Assembly (NCBI GenBank): GCA_030601485.1
Contig: JAUVTO010000003.1
Location: 1-35,743 of the forward strand
Direction of reading: 5' to 3'
DNA length: 35,743 bases
Source: Desulfobacterales bacterium
GTDB lineage: Bacteria > Desulfobacterota > Desulfobacteria > Desulfobacterales > UBA11574
The notes beneath the pieces were generated by a model. The model was not told the DNA's origin and made no database searches. It worked only from the letters and a program-made list of their open reading frames with translations. Position numbers and translations under genes: made by a program. Within the stretch, counting starts at the first letter, position 1. Every line of letters begins with the position of its first letter. Below, one piece after another: positions 8,654-18,053 of this stretch.

Positions 8654-10171
8654 CTATTTGATTGTATCCTTGAACTCCTCGTCATAAGCGTTCAGGGCCT
8701 CGGCCATAACTTTGTCAAGCTCATCTGATATCTCTTGTTTCTCCGCAATTTCAGTAAAAATCTGAGGATATCTGTCTTCAATAAAAGGGTACAGCCCGGC
8801 CTCATATTTCCCTAAAACACCAACCGGATATTTGTCGAGAAAACCTTTTGTTCCTGCATAGAGTAATGTCACCTGTCTTTCAACCGAGAGCGGTTGAAAC
8901 TGCGGTTGCTTCAAAATCTCAACAAGCCTTTCTCCACGGGCAAGCTGTGCCTGAGTTGTCTTATCCAGGTCGCTTCCAAAAGCGGCAAACGCTTCAAGTT
9001 CACGGAACTGGGCCAGATCAAGCCTGAGGGTACCGGCCACCTGTTTCATGGCTTTGACCTGAGCCGCACCCCCCACGCGAGACACAGAAAGTCCGACATT
9101 AATTGCAGGCCTAACACCTGCAAAGAACAGACTGGGCTCAAGAAAGATCTGCCCGTCGGTAATGGAAATAACATTTGTCGGAATATATGCTGCAACATCA
9201 CCTGCCTGGGTTTCAATAATCGGAAGCGCGGTGAGAGAACCGGCGCCCAGCTCGTCGTTGAGCTTAGCGGCTCGTTCCAGCAGGCGGGAGTGATTATAAA
9301 AAATATCACCCGGGTAAGCTTCACGACCTGGTGGACGTCTCAAAAGAAGTGAAACCTGGCGATATGACGCCGCCTGTTTTGAAAGGTCATCATAGATTAT
9401 GAGCGCATGCATCTTATTGTCCCGGAAATATTCCCCCATGGCACATCCCGAATAAGGAGCGATATACTGCAATGTTGCCGGGTCGCTGGCACAGGCTGCA
9501 ATAACAATCGTATATTCCATGGCCCCGTGTTTTTCAAGGGCGGCAACGACCTGGGCAACCGTCGATTTTTTCTGACCGCAAGCCACATAAATACAGTAAA
9601 CATCCGTATTTTTCTGATTAATGATGGCATCCACCACAAGAGCTGTTTTGCCGATCTGGCGGTCACCAATGACAAGTTCTCGTTGGCCGCGGCCCACCGG
9701 TGTCATGGCATCAATAGCTTTTGCTCCGGTGTACATGGGTTCATGCACACCCTTTCTGTCAATAACACCCGGCGCAACCATCTCGACCCTTCTGGTTTCT
9801 TTGGTATCTATCGGTCCCTTGCCATCAAGAGGTTCACCAACTGCCGAAAGTACCCGCCCAAGGACACCTTTCCCCACAGGAACCTCAGCAATTCGGCCGG
9901 TCCGCTTGACCATATCACCTTCTTTGATACCGAAGTCATCACCCATAACGGCAATGCCTACGTTATCTTCCTCAAGGTTCAGCACAAGGCCAAAAATGCC
10001 ACCCGGAAATTCAACCAGCTCCATGGCCATAACCTTTTCCAGACCATACACTCTGGCAATACCATCACCCACCGACAAAACAACCCCTGTTTCACTCAAT
10101 TCGACTTTCTTGTCGTAATCCGTAATCTGTTCCTTAATAATCTGACTTATTTCTTCAGCTTTTAGTTCCAT
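8654..10171 (-). CDS. atpA: ATP synthase F1 alpha subunit
   Basis: Non-catalytic nucleotide-binding subunit of F1. The 505-residue protein carries the P-loop GDRQIGKT at 169-176, the IYDDLSKQAASYRQVSLLLRRPPGREAYPGD stretch and the EPSLFFAGVRPAINVGLSVSRVGGAAQ signature typical of alpha. The start codon overlaps the atpH stop as TAATG at 10171, implying translational coupling. Confidence 0.99.
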   Translation of the reverse strand: MELKAEEISQIIKEQITDYDKKVELSETGVVLSVGDGIARVYGLEKVMAMELVEFPGGIFGLVLNLEEDNVGIAVMGDDFGIKEGDMVKRTGRIAEVPVGKGVLGRVLSAVGEPLDGKGPIDTKETRRVEMVAPGVIDRKGVHEPMYTGAKAIDAMTPVGRGQRELVIGDRQIGKTALVVDAIINQKNTDVYCIYVACGQKKSTVAQVVAALEKHGAMEYTIVIAACASDPATLQYIAPYSGCAMGEYFRDNKMHALIIYDDLSKQAASYRQVSLLLRRPPGREAYPGDIFYNHSRLLERAAKLNDELGAGSLTALPIIETQAGDVAAYIPTNVISITDGQIFLEPSLFFAGVRPAINVGLSVSRVGGAAQVKAMKQVAGTLRLDLAQFRELEAFAAFGSDLDKTTQAQLARGERLVEILKQPQFQPLSVERQVTLLYAGTKGFLDKYPVGVLGKYEAGLYPFIEDRYPQIFTEIAEKQEISDELDKVMAEALNAYDEEFKDTIK

Positions 10172-10722
10172 TATACACTCTCACCCCTTTTTAAAGATTC
10201 TCTCATATTGAGTAATTGTGTTTTGATGCTACCGTCCAAAACCAGATCACCTATTCGAGAAACAATCCCCCCTATAAGGCTGGGGTCTTGTTCAACCTCT
10301 AAAATAATATCTTTACCTGTCTTTTTCGACAGGGTAGTACGAATTTTTTCAACGGTTTCGGATGACAATTCAGTAGCCGAAACCAGACTGGCACGCACAA
10401 CGCCTTTTAATTCATCGGCCAGTTTTTTATAAAACTCATTGATATCACTTAGAAATCCAAACCGTCCTTTGTCAAACAGCAAAAGCAGGAAAGATGCCAT
10501 AACTTTGGAAATATTTACTTTATCTATTACCGCCTGCAAAACCTTTTTACGGCCTCCGGCATCATAAAGCGGGTTGGTAATTGCCTGCTCAAGCTCTTTT
10601 TCACTTGTAATTAAATCTGAAAATCGATCAAGTTCTTCTTTATAGGTCTCAGCCTTATCATCCTCTTTGCCGATAATCAGAAGTGCCTTGGCATAACGCC
10701 GGGCTATTTTCAAATTTTTCAT
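10171..10722 (-). CDS. atpH: ATP synthase F1 delta subunit
   Basis: Delta subunit (OSCP-like) joining the F1 head to the b-type peripheral stalk. The 183-residue protein shows the family pattern: IARRYAKALLIIGKE at the N-terminus and the C-terminal signature DPSLIGGIVSRIGDLVLDGSIKTQLLNMRESL. It overlaps both neighbours by one nt (TAATG at 10722 and 10171). Confidence 0.97.
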   Translation of the reverse strand: MKNLKIARRYAKALLIIGKEDDKAETYKEELDRFSDLITSEKELEQAITNPLYDAGGRKKVLQAVIDKVNISKVMASFLLLLFDKGRFGFLSDINEFYKKLADELKGVVRASLVSATELSSETVEKIRTTLSKKTGKDIILEVEQDPSLIGGIVSRIGDLVLDGSIKTQLLNMRESLKRGESV

Positions 10723-11342
10723 TATGCCACCACCTTCTCTAAATATTCGTCTACCAATTTATCCTGATCCTGGGTTGTAATATTATTTTTTATCAAGGTT
10801 TCAGCATTAACAAGCGCTTTTTCGAGTATATCTTGCTGCAGTTTTATTTTGGCCTGTTTGAACTCATGCACAATATTGCGGCGGGCCTGTTCTTCTAGTT
10901 TCTCGACAGTCTTTTTTGCCTCATCGATAATCCTCGCCTTGGCCTCGTTTCCCTGCCTTATATACTCTTCAATAAGCTTCTCAGACTCCTGTTCCAAGTG
11001 CGAAAGCCTTTCATTGTATTTTACCAGTTCCTTTTCTGCTTCCTTTTTCTTAGTCTCCAGTTCGCTGAGCTGATCTTTAATACCTTTAATTCTGGAATCA
11101 AGCGCTTGTGATACAGGCTTGCGTAAAACCAAAAAAAGACCGATAGCCAGAACAGCAAAATTCATAACCTTGTAAGTATCGGTCGCTACCCATCCTTTAC
11201 TGCCGTTTCCTTCTGACGAAGCTATAGTCGTCCCCACAAAGCAGAATAAAAGCACGGCCATAATAACTATCGCGGTTAATCCTTTTTGAATAATCAGATT
11301 TTTGCGATTAATACCGGACTGTCTTCTTATATTAAGGTTCAT
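10722..11342 (-). CDS. atpF: ATP synthase F0 b subunit (second b-type subunit)
   Basis: Peripheral stalk protein. The 206 residues comprise a first hydrophobic segment (about 20-42, possibly a signal sequence), a second membrane span (about 60-77, MNFAVLAIGLFLVLRKPV), then a long charged helix (ELETKKKEAEKELVKYNERLSHLEQE) that dimerises and contacts delta. The N-terminal extra hydrophobic part makes it longer than E. coli b (156 residues). It pairs with the adjacent b' gene to form a probable b/b' heterodimer, joined to it by a TAATG overlap. Confidence 0.93.
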   Translation of the reverse strand: MNLNIRRQSGINRKNLIIQKGLTAIVIMAVLLFCFVGTTIASSEGNGSKGWVATDTYKVMNFAVLAIGLFLVLRKPVSQALDSRIKGIKDQLSELETKKKEAEKELVKYNERLSHLEQESEKLIEEYIRQGNEAKARIIDEAKKTVEKLEEQARRNIVHEFKQAKIKLQQDILEKALVNAETLIKNNITTQDQDKLVDEYLEKVVA

Positions 11343-11866
11343 TAAACAGCCCTCCCCAGAATTTTTTCACCAATAGCACTCGCAAAGGTATCAATCTCCT
11401 TTTGTAAAGATGCCCTGACAGTCTCGGCATCCTTTGCAATTTTTTCACGTACCTCGGCAAGGTCTGCCTGAGCCTTTTGATTAATTTTATCGATTATCTC
11501 TCTTTCTTGGCCAGCAGCCTCATTTAATAGGGCATTCTTATCATTTAATCCTTTAGCCCTGGCATCTCTAATCCCCGAATCGAAGGCCTCGTTTTTTTCC
11601 TTTACTTCCTTGTCTGAAGTCTCGATATTCTGCTCAAGGTTTGTAATTTTTTCCTTTCTTTGGATCAGAATGTTGCGAATCGGCCTGAATAAAATAATAT
11701 TTAATACCCATACAATAAGGAGAAAATTGGCCATTTGGACCCAAAGCGTCCAATCAGGAATAACCGTTATTCCACCTGAGCCAAAAGCAACTCCCGTAAA
11801 CAATAGAGAGGCTAATATAAAATAGAAGATAATCCGACCTTTCCGGTTTAAACCAACTATTTTCAT
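11342..11866 (-). CDS. atpF': ATP synthase F0 b' subunit
   Basis: First gene of the operon, 174 residues. It has an N-terminal hydrophobic stretch (about 12-29) ending in a signal-peptidase-like VAFGSG, then a membrane span (LWVQMANFLLIVWVLNIILFRPI) followed by the RNILIQRKEKI turn typical of b subunits and a long helix. The start ATG at 11866 follows GGAGG with good spacing. Two b-type genes in tandem occur in Desulfobacterota and photosynthetic bacteria. The a and c subunit genes are not in the window. Confidence 0.9.
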   Translation of the reverse strand: MKIVGLNRKGRIIFYFILASLLFTGVAFGSGGITVIPDWTLWVQMANFLLIVWVLNIILFRPIRNILIQRKEKITNLEQNIETSDKEVKEKNEAFDSGIRDARAKGLNDKNALLNEAAGQEREIIDKINQKAQADLAEVREKIAKDAETVRASLQKEIDTFASAIGEKILGRAV

Positions 11867-11933
11867 CTATAGATCCTCCATCCATGAAACTTGTAAACGC
11901 GATTTATATAAACTCATGTTTTTAACTCGGCGG

Positions 11934-11962
11934 TCTATAACATCAGTAATAAAGGTTGTCAA
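11934..11962 (-). promoter_or_regulatory. promoter of the atp operon
   Basis: The minus strand has TTGACA (957-962 of this kilobase), a 17-bp spacer and TATAGA (934-939). The predicted start is about 60 nt upstream of the atpF' ATG. A/T-rich sequence precedes the -35 box. Confidence 0.8.
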
Positions 11963-12037
11963 AGGTTTTTTTTAATTTTTCTTTTATGTCTTATTTCCCG
12001 TTAAAATTAAACCTGTTACATTGATAAAAGAAAGGGT

Positions 12038-12379
12038 TCAGACTTTCATAAAACAATTTCCATTGAAAACAACTCCGGATTCAATCAAAACAACCGGAGC
12101 CTGAATATCACCTGTAACACGACCCGGCGGATAAACTTCAATTTTTTCCTTTGCATGGATTGTACCATTTACCTCACCCATAATTATCGCGACATCAACA
12201 ATTATCTCTGCGTTCACAACAGCTTTTTCCCCTATAATCACCGTACCTTGCTTGCTGCTAATTTTTCCGGTAACATTTCCGTCCAGCCTGACGGTATTAC
12301 TAAACTCGATTGTCCCTTCAATACTGGTACCGGCTCCCAGCAAAGTGTTTATGGTTTGGGGCTTCTTTGTTTTTTTCAT
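12038..12379 (-). CDS. bactofilin
   Basis: Small cytoskeletal protein that polymerises without nucleotide and often positions cell-wall enzymes. The 113 residues fit the bactofilin beta-helix: TLLGAGTSIEGTIEFSNTVRLDGNVTGKISSKQGTVIIGEKAVVNAEI with repeating G-x-I/V turns, and short basic N- and C-terminal tails. It lies last in the minus-strand run mreB-mreC-mreD-mrdA-rodA, which suggests a role in shape or elongation, and just ahead of the atp promoter. Confidence 0.9.
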   Translation of the reverse strand: MKKTKKPQTINTLLGAGTSIEGTIEFSNTVRLDGNVTGKISSKQGTVIIGEKAVVNAEIIVDVAIIMGEVNGTIHAKEKIEVYPPGRVTGDIQAPVVLIESGVVFNGNCFMKV

Positions 12380-12495
12380 ACATTCTCCATAACCCGGACA
12401 AGCCGGTGCAGATCATCCCTTCAGGATATAAAGTAAATATACAGAAAATAGATGAGAGCACATTGTCCGGTTAAGTAACGCATCATATTTCGTGA

Positions 12496-13599
12496 TTATT
12501 CAAACAGGAAGCGCCTCATGCTTATACTCATTAAAAGGCCGACACAAATCATTATGCTAACGATGGATGAACCTCCATAGCTGATAAACGGCAGCGTCAC
12601 ACCGACGATCGGCATCAGGCCCATAGCCATCCCAATATTGATAAAAATCTGCCAGAACATCATTGCCGTGATGCCTACAGCCAGAATAGTGCCAAAAGGA
12701 TCTCTGCATCTATAGGCAATGTTTAATCCCCAGATAATAAGCATAAGAAAAAGAAAAAGCATACCCACCGACCCCACAAATCCCCATTCCTCGGCCAAAA
12801 CTGAAAATATGAAATCGGTATGCTGCTCAGGTAAAAAAGAGAGTGCGTTCTGAGTTCCTTTCAAATATCCTTTGCCGAAGATCATGCCGGAACCTATGGC
12901 AATTTTGGATTGTATAATATGATAGCCTGCACCCAGGGGATCACGGTCTGGATCTATAAATGTTAATATCCGTTTCTTCTGGTAACCTTTCAGTAAAAAC
13001 CAGACCAAAGGACCGGTTATCGTACACGCAGTAATAATACATAAAAATGAGCGTCTCTCAATTTTTACAAAAACAGTCATGAAACCGGCAATCAAAACCA
13101 CCACCATGGCTGTCCCTAAATCCGGTTGTTTAACGATTAAAATAAAAGGCATTGCCGTCAATATCAAAGGGGTAAAGAGTTCTCGCAAGGTAAAACCCCT
13201 GGTATCTGAAAATTTGGAATAGTATCTTGCCAGACTAATTATCACGGCAATCTTGACAAGTTCTGAAGGTTGAATTGAAATAGGGCCCAATACGAGCCAA
13301 CGCCTTGCTCCCCCAACATATTTCCCCATTATTAATACATATATCAAAAGCAATATGCACACCGCATAGATTGCGGGAGCCCATCGATACAATGATTTAT
13401 AATTAATCAAAAAAGACAAAACCATGCCGGTCATCCCGGCACAATACCAGATCATCTGTTTAAAATAGAGTGTTTTTTGCGGCGTGGGAGTCGCTGATGT
13501 TACCGCGCTGTATAGGGTAACAAGACCCAATATTCCGATTAAAAAAGTGAGTCCCAATAAGCCCCAATCAAAGTATTTTACAAACCGCCGATCAAACAT
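12496..13599 (-). CDS. rodA: rod shape-determining glycosyltransferase RodA
   Basis: SEDS-family peptidoglycan polymerase of the elongasome, working with PBP2. The 367-residue, highly hydrophobic protein has about ten membrane segments. Conserved family segments include KQPDLGTAMVVVLIAGFMTVF, the loop DPLGAGYHIIQSKIAIGSGMIFGKGYLKGTQ, FLPEQHTDFIFSVLAEEWGFVG (with the catalytic-type Asp region) and GVTLPFISYGGSSIV near the end. It follows mrdA by 26 nt. Confidence 0.97.
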   Translation of the reverse strand: MFDRRFVKYFDWGLLGLTFLIGILGLVTLYSAVTSATPTPQKTLYFKQMIWYCAGMTGMVLSFLINYKSLYRWAPAIYAVCILLLIYVLIMGKYVGGARRWLVLGPISIQPSELVKIAVIISLARYYSKFSDTRGFTLRELFTPLILTAMPFILIVKQPDLGTAMVVVLIAGFMTVFVKIERRSFLCIITACTITGPLVWFLLKGYQKKRILTFIDPDRDPLGAGYHIIQSKIAIGSGMIFGKGYLKGTQNALSFLPEQHTDFIFSVLAEEWGFVGSVGMLFLFLMLIIWGLNIAYRCRDPFGTILAVGITAMMFWQIFINIGMAMGLMPIVGVTLPFISYGGSSIVSIMICVGLLMSISMRRFLFE

Positions 13600-13625
13600 G
13601 GTCGCTACATTCCATATAACTATTA

Positions 13626-15500
13626 TTATTGCTTGGAGATTTCAGCTTTCAGCTGCCTTACATATTCATCCTTTTCCAAATATGTCCTAATTATTTCCCT
13701 TGCTATGGGCGCTGCTGCAGTTGATCCGTGTCCTCCATGTTCTACAAGCACGGCAACGGCTATTTGTGGATTCACCGATGGCGCATAAGACACAAACCAT
13801 GCATGATCTTTGAAATGGTACGGAATATCTTTCTCAGATAGATGGGGATCATTAGAACGTCCCACCACCTGTGCGGTTCCGGTTTTTCCGCTGATATCGA
13901 TACCTTTAATATGTGCGATCCGTCCAGTTCCTTTGGGACTGTTAACGACTTCCCACAGACCTTTTTTGACAATCGCCAATGTCTTTTTGCCGGCAGGCAG
14001 CCTGCCGATAATCTGCCTTTTGCTTTGAATAACAATATCACCATCTACTGTTTTAACCGATTTCAGTATCAGTGGCTTATATCTTGTTCCGCCATTTGCC
14101 AATGCCGAAGTCAGAACCAGCATCTGCAATGGCGTTGATAGGTCAAACCCCTGCCCGATGGCCACTGAAAGGGTCTCTCCTCCTTGCCAGGAAATGCCGG
14201 TTCGCCGCTTTTTCCAGGCCGAGGTTGGAATCAGCCCTTCTGCCTCATCGTCCAGATTTATCCCGGTTGCCGACCCCAAACCACATGCCTTGGCGTAAAA
14301 CGCAAGCGGATCTATGCCCAGCTTTTGACCCACCTGGTAAAAAAAGACGTCACAGGATTGGGATAATGCTTTAACAATATCTACGCTACCGTGGCCTCCG
14401 CGTCTCCAGCATCTATAAATACGATTTCCGTATTTATAATACCCCGGACAGTGCATGGTTGTGTTTTCATCGATAACACCTTCCTCCAGCCCTGCAATTG
14501 CGGTTGCAATCTTAAAAGTAGATGCAGGAGGATACTCACCCTGAATAGCCTTGTTTTCCATGGGGCTTAACGGATTGGAAATCAAAGACTCCCATTGTTT
14601 GTGTGACATACCGTCAACAAAAGCATTCTGGTCAAATGAAGGTGAGCTTGCCATTACAAGTATGTCTCCTGTCTCCGGATCCATAGCTACCACTGCACCG
14701 GCTGCGCCTTCTAAAAGTGCTTCCGCCTTTTTCTGCAAAATGTAGTCAATGGTCAGATATATATTTTGTCCGGGCAGGGCATCAACCGTTTTTAAGACTT
14801 TAACAACCTGTCCCATGACATTTACTTCGACCTGTCGCCCCCCTCGCTTTCCCTTCAAAAACCGTTCAAATATTTTTTCAACACCAAACTTTCCGATAAA
14901 ATCACCGCCTTTACACTCCGGATGTTTCCCCGATTTGAGCTCATCAGAACTGATTTCACTCAAATATCCGATCAGATGGGCGGCGCTCTGCCTTTTGATG
15001 TAGTGTCTTCGAGGCTTTACATTTACAACAATACCGGGAAGATCGAATTTTCGAACATCGACAGCCGCAAGGGCATCTCGCCCGATATCCTGTTTCAAAA
15101 GAATCGGTTTATAGGACAAAATACCTTTATTATGCCCAATTTTTTTCATAAGCTCCGATACAGGAACCTCAATCAATTTAGCCAACTTCTCAATAGTACG
15201 ATCAACAGGTTTGGCGTCTTTTAAAATAATACTAAGATCAAACGCCGGCCGATTATCAACAAGAAGTATTCCATTACGATCAAAAATCATCCCTCTGGAA
15301 GCATCTGTACTTTGCAGCCGAATACAGTTGTTTTCTGAAAGTCGCCTTAACTCCTGTCCCTGAACCACCTGAAGATAAAATAAACGTAATAAAAGAATAA
15401 AAAAGGCTCCTGAAACGCATAATATCACCCGGATTAAACGTTGTTTGTACCAATCGGTATCTGCGGTTTTTAAATATTTGCCCAAAGGGACCTCAATCAA
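13626..15500 (-). CDS. mrdA: penicillin-binding protein 2 (elongation transpeptidase)
   Basis: Monofunctional D,D-transpeptidase that crosslinks lateral wall peptidoglycan. The 624-residue protein has one N-terminal membrane anchor (about 22-47), a pedestal/dimerisation domain and a C-terminal penicillin-binding domain with S327-T-F-K330 (nucleophile), S382-C-D384 (the SxD variant known from PBP2) and K539-T-G-T542. It overlaps mreD by 4 nt (ATGA) and is followed by its partner rodA. Confidence 0.97.
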   Translation of the reverse strand: MIEVPLGKYLKTADTDWYKQRLIRVILCVSGAFFILLLRLFYLQVVQGQELRRLSENNCIRLQSTDASRGMIFDRNGILLVDNRPAFDLSIILKDAKPVDRTIEKLAKLIEVPVSELMKKIGHNKGILSYKPILLKQDIGRDALAAVDVRKFDLPGIVVNVKPRRHYIKRQSAAHLIGYLSEISSDELKSGKHPECKGGDFIGKFGVEKIFERFLKGKRGGRQVEVNVMGQVVKVLKTVDALPGQNIYLTIDYILQKKAEALLEGAAGAVVAMDPETGDILVMASSPSFDQNAFVDGMSHKQWESLISNPLSPMENKAIQGEYPPASTFKIATAIAGLEEGVIDENTTMHCPGYYKYGNRIYRCWRRGGHGSVDIVKALSQSCDVFFYQVGQKLGIDPLAFYAKACGLGSATGINLDDEAEGLIPTSAWKKRRTGISWQGGETLSVAIGQGFDLSTPLQMLVLTSALANGGTRYKPLILKSVKTVDGDIVIQSKRQIIGRLPAGKKTLAIVKKGLWEVVNSPKGTGRIAHIKGIDISGKTGTAQVVGRSNDPHLSEKDIPYHFKDHAWFVSYAPSVNPQIAVAVLVEHGGHGSTAAAPIAREIIRTYLEKDEYVRQLKAEISKQ

Positions 15501-16012
15501 TTTTCTTTGACAACCACTTTCTTAAGCCAGTTATTCCATCTTTTATGGGAATAATTAAAAAACATCAGAAAAATCGGCCCGGTAAATATTGCCCATAAAA
15601 CCTGTATCGTAACCGTGCTTATAGCAGCAGATAAAAACTGCGTGCCCGGTTTGAACATGGCAATGATTCCTATAAATATGCAATTTTGCAGTAACACGCC
15701 TGCAGCAACAATAAATGGCAAAAGAAAGCTGTCTCCTACATGTAAAAATGTAATAATCCACCGAACCCCTGCGAAGAGCCAGATATAGGTTGTTAAATAT
15801 AGCCCAAACGGGCCTCCGGAAAGGCTATCCATCATAATTCCAAAAAAGAGTATGACAGGTATGCTTTGACGAAGAGAATGAAAAAGACTTAAATAAATAA
15901 CAAACGGGAAAAGCAGATCATAAAACCTGTCGAACAAATGGAAATAGGGCATAACCGTTGTCTGAAGAAGCACCAGACAAATACAGATGCCGACATGAAA
16001 ACAATACGTCAT
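15497..16012 (-). CDS. mreD: rod shape-determining protein MreD
   Basis: Integral membrane component of the elongasome. The 171-residue protein is strongly hydrophobic with about five or six membrane spans and the family stretch DSLSGGPFGLYLTTYIWLF. ATGA overlaps join it to mreC upstream and mrdA downstream. Sequence conservation in this family is low, so position contributes much. Confidence 0.92.
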   Translation of the reverse strand: MTYCFHVGICICLVLLQTTVMPYFHLFDRFYDLLFPFVIYLSLFHSLRQSIPVILFFGIMMDSLSGGPFGLYLTTYIWLFAGVRWIITFLHVGDSFLLPFIVAAGVLLQNCIFIGIIAMFKPGTQFLSAAISTVTIQVLWAIFTGPIFLMFFNYSHKRWNNWLKKVVVKEN

Positions 16013-16842
16013 TGCTCGCTCTGAAACTTATGCTTTTTGGGGTTCAGTACAATCAGAACCTCTTCAAGTTTTTCGAAATCAACGAATGGGGTAACTGATA
16101 CTTCCTGAAAAATCCCTGACTTGGGTTTGATAACGTCCGAAACGTGGCCCACGGGAAGTCCTTTTAGAAAAACACCATCCAATCCGGATGAAACAACGGT
16201 ATCGCCAACTGCAACCCCTTTCTTGCGCAGAACATATTTAAAAACACATCGGTCCGCAAACCCGCCCTTAATAATTCCGCGCGCCCGAGTCCCCTGCACC
16301 AGTGCATCGACGGCACTGTTATGGTCAATAATCAGAAGAACTTTGGAATTATGGACCGAGACCTCTGCAACCTGCCCCACAATTCCTTGAGGAATCACAA
16401 CAGCCGCACCTTTTTCCACACCATCATCTTTTCCCTTATTTATCATTATCGTCTTAAACCAGGGAGAGGGATCTTTGCCGATAACCTCGGCAGCAATTAC
16501 TTTATTGGTAATGGTTTTCTGAAAGTTAAGTAAGCTTCGGAGACGAATGTTGGAAAGCTTAAATTCCTTATGCAGATTGTTTCTTTCAACTGCAAGACTT
16601 AATGCTTTTTTATAATTATCATTTTCTTTTGCCGTTTCAACAAGAAAGAAATAGTGGAACCAGATATCTTTTACAAAACGAATTGAACGGGAAACAGCCT
16701 CCTGAAACGGGGCAATTAAAGAAATAGCTATCCGCCCTGGGCCATACGATTGATAGCGGCGATTGGAAACAGAAAGGACTATGATGTTGACAGCAATCAG
16801 AACGATCACCCCAATAATCATCACCATCTTTTTGGGGAACAT
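16009..16842 (-). CDS. mreC: rod shape-determining protein MreC
   Basis: Periplasmic scaffold linking MreB to the wall synthases. The 277 residues include an N-terminal anchor (about 6-26), a coiled coil (about 70-105) and a C-terminal beta-domain with VIGKDPSPWFKTIMINKGKDDGVEKGAAVVIPQGIVGQV, the standard MreC signature. It begins 4 nt after mreB and overlaps mreD. Confidence 0.96.
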   Translation of the reverse strand: MFPKKMVMIIGVIVLIAVNIIVLSVSNRRYQSYGPGRIAISLIAPFQEAVSRSIRFVKDIWFHYFFLVETAKENDNYKKALSLAVERNNLHKEFKLSNIRLRSLLNFQKTITNKVIAAEVIGKDPSPWFKTIMINKGKDDGVEKGAAVVIPQGIVGQVAEVSVHNSKVLLIIDHNSAVDALVQGTRARGIIKGGFADRCVFKYVLRKKGVAVGDTVVSSGLDGVFLKGLPVGHVSDVIKPKSGIFQEVSVTPFVDFEKLEEVLIVLNPKKHKFQSEQ

Positions 16843-16846
16843 AACA

Positions 16847-17890
16847 CTATGTAATTACAACTTGTTTGAGGATTTCGATGCTGTCGAGAGCTGCACCAGA
16901 GCCAAGTGCCACTGTTGTTAATGGATCCTCGGTTATAGTTATCGGAAGGCTGGTTTCCTCCCTGAGAAGCTTGTCTATATTTTTTAATAGTGCACCGCCT
17001 CCTGTCAAAACAATTCCCCTGTCCACAATATCGGCAGCAAGCTCCGGCGGTGTTTGTTCCAGAGCTATTTTGACTGTTTCAACAATAGCATCTATCTGCT
17101 CGGAAATGGCTACCCGTATCTCCTCCGAATCAATAGCCAGAATTTTGGGTATTCCCGATGCAAGGTCTCTACCTTTGACTTCTATTGTCTCCAAATCCTG
17201 AGATTCCGGGTATGCATTCCCGATTGTTGTTTTAATAATTTCAGCTGTTCGTTCACCGATCAACAAGTTATATTTACGTTTGATATACTGAATGATAGCC
17301 TCATCCATCTTATTTCCGGCCACCCTGATTGATCTGCTGTAAACAATTCCCGCCAGAGATATTACCGCAACCTCTGTGGTACCACCGCCGATATCGACAA
17401 TCATATTGCAGATCGGTTCAGTAATAGGAAGGCCGGCTCCGATTGCAGCGGCCATGGGTTCTTCGATCAGAAATACTTCGCGCGACCCTGCAGATTCAGC
17501 GGATTCCCTGACAGCACGTTTTTCAACCTGCGTAATTCCTGACGGAATGGCAATAACAATTCTCGGCCTGACAAATGTACGCCGGTTATGGACCTTGTGA
17601 ATAAAATGTCGGAGCATCGCCTCGGTAACTTCAAAATCAGCGATAACACCATCACGCATGGGGCGAATGGCTACGATATGTCCGGGTGTCCGGCCCAGCA
17701 TATTCTTGGCCTCAAGACCAACAGCAAGAACACGGTTTTTCATCCGATTGTCCGTTCGAACCGCAACAACAGAGGGTTCATTCAATACAATGCCCTTACC
17801 TTTAACATAAACAAGTGTGTTTGCAGTACCAAGATCGATAGCAAGATCATTGGAAAATGCACCTAAAATTTTATCTATAAATAGACCCAT
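16847..17890 (-). CDS. mreB: rod shape-determining actin homologue MreB
   Basis: Actin-like ATPase whose filaments direct lateral wall synthesis. The 347-residue protein has the phosphate-1 loop (LAIDLGTANTLVYVKGKGIVLNEPSVVA), phosphate-2 (IVDIGGGTTEVAVISL) and adenosine motif (GIVLTGGGALLKNID). It is the first gene of the shape cluster. About 165 nt upstream is noncoding and A/T-rich; it must hold the promoter, and it contains a 9-bp inverted pair (AGCTTGATA ... TATCAAGCT), but no box pair was convincing. Confidence 0.98.
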   Translation of the reverse strand: MGLFIDKILGAFSNDLAIDLGTANTLVYVKGKGIVLNEPSVVAVRTDNRMKNRVLAVGLEAKNMLGRTPGHIVAIRPMRDGVIADFEVTEAMLRHFIHKVHNRRTFVRPRIVIAIPSGITQVEKRAVRESAESAGSREVFLIEEPMAAAIGAGLPITEPICNMIVDIGGGTTEVAVISLAGIVYSRSIRVAGNKMDEAIIQYIKRKYNLLIGERTAEIIKTTIGNAYPESQDLETIEVKGRDLASGIPKILAIDSEEIRVAISEQIDAIVETVKIALEQTPPELAADIVDRGIVLTGGGALLKNIDKLLREETSLPITITEDPLTTVALGSGAALDSIEILKQVVIT

Positions 17891-18053
17891 GACACCTCAT
17901 ATCGGCACACGAAAAGTGCTCATCCCTCATTTTTAAAAGATATTTTTTATAACCCTGAAAAAAGCTTGATAATTTGTCAGTCATTTAAATAAATAAATTT
18001 ATCAGACTCACTCTATGATTACAAGAAAAATATCAAGCTATAAAATCGCATCC

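Noticed and set aside
9407..10165. Long open frame on the plus strand (about 250 codons) over atpA and atpH
   Set aside because: It is antisense to a fully conserved atpA, has no ribosome binding site, and its product matches nothing; it follows from the codon bias of atpA.
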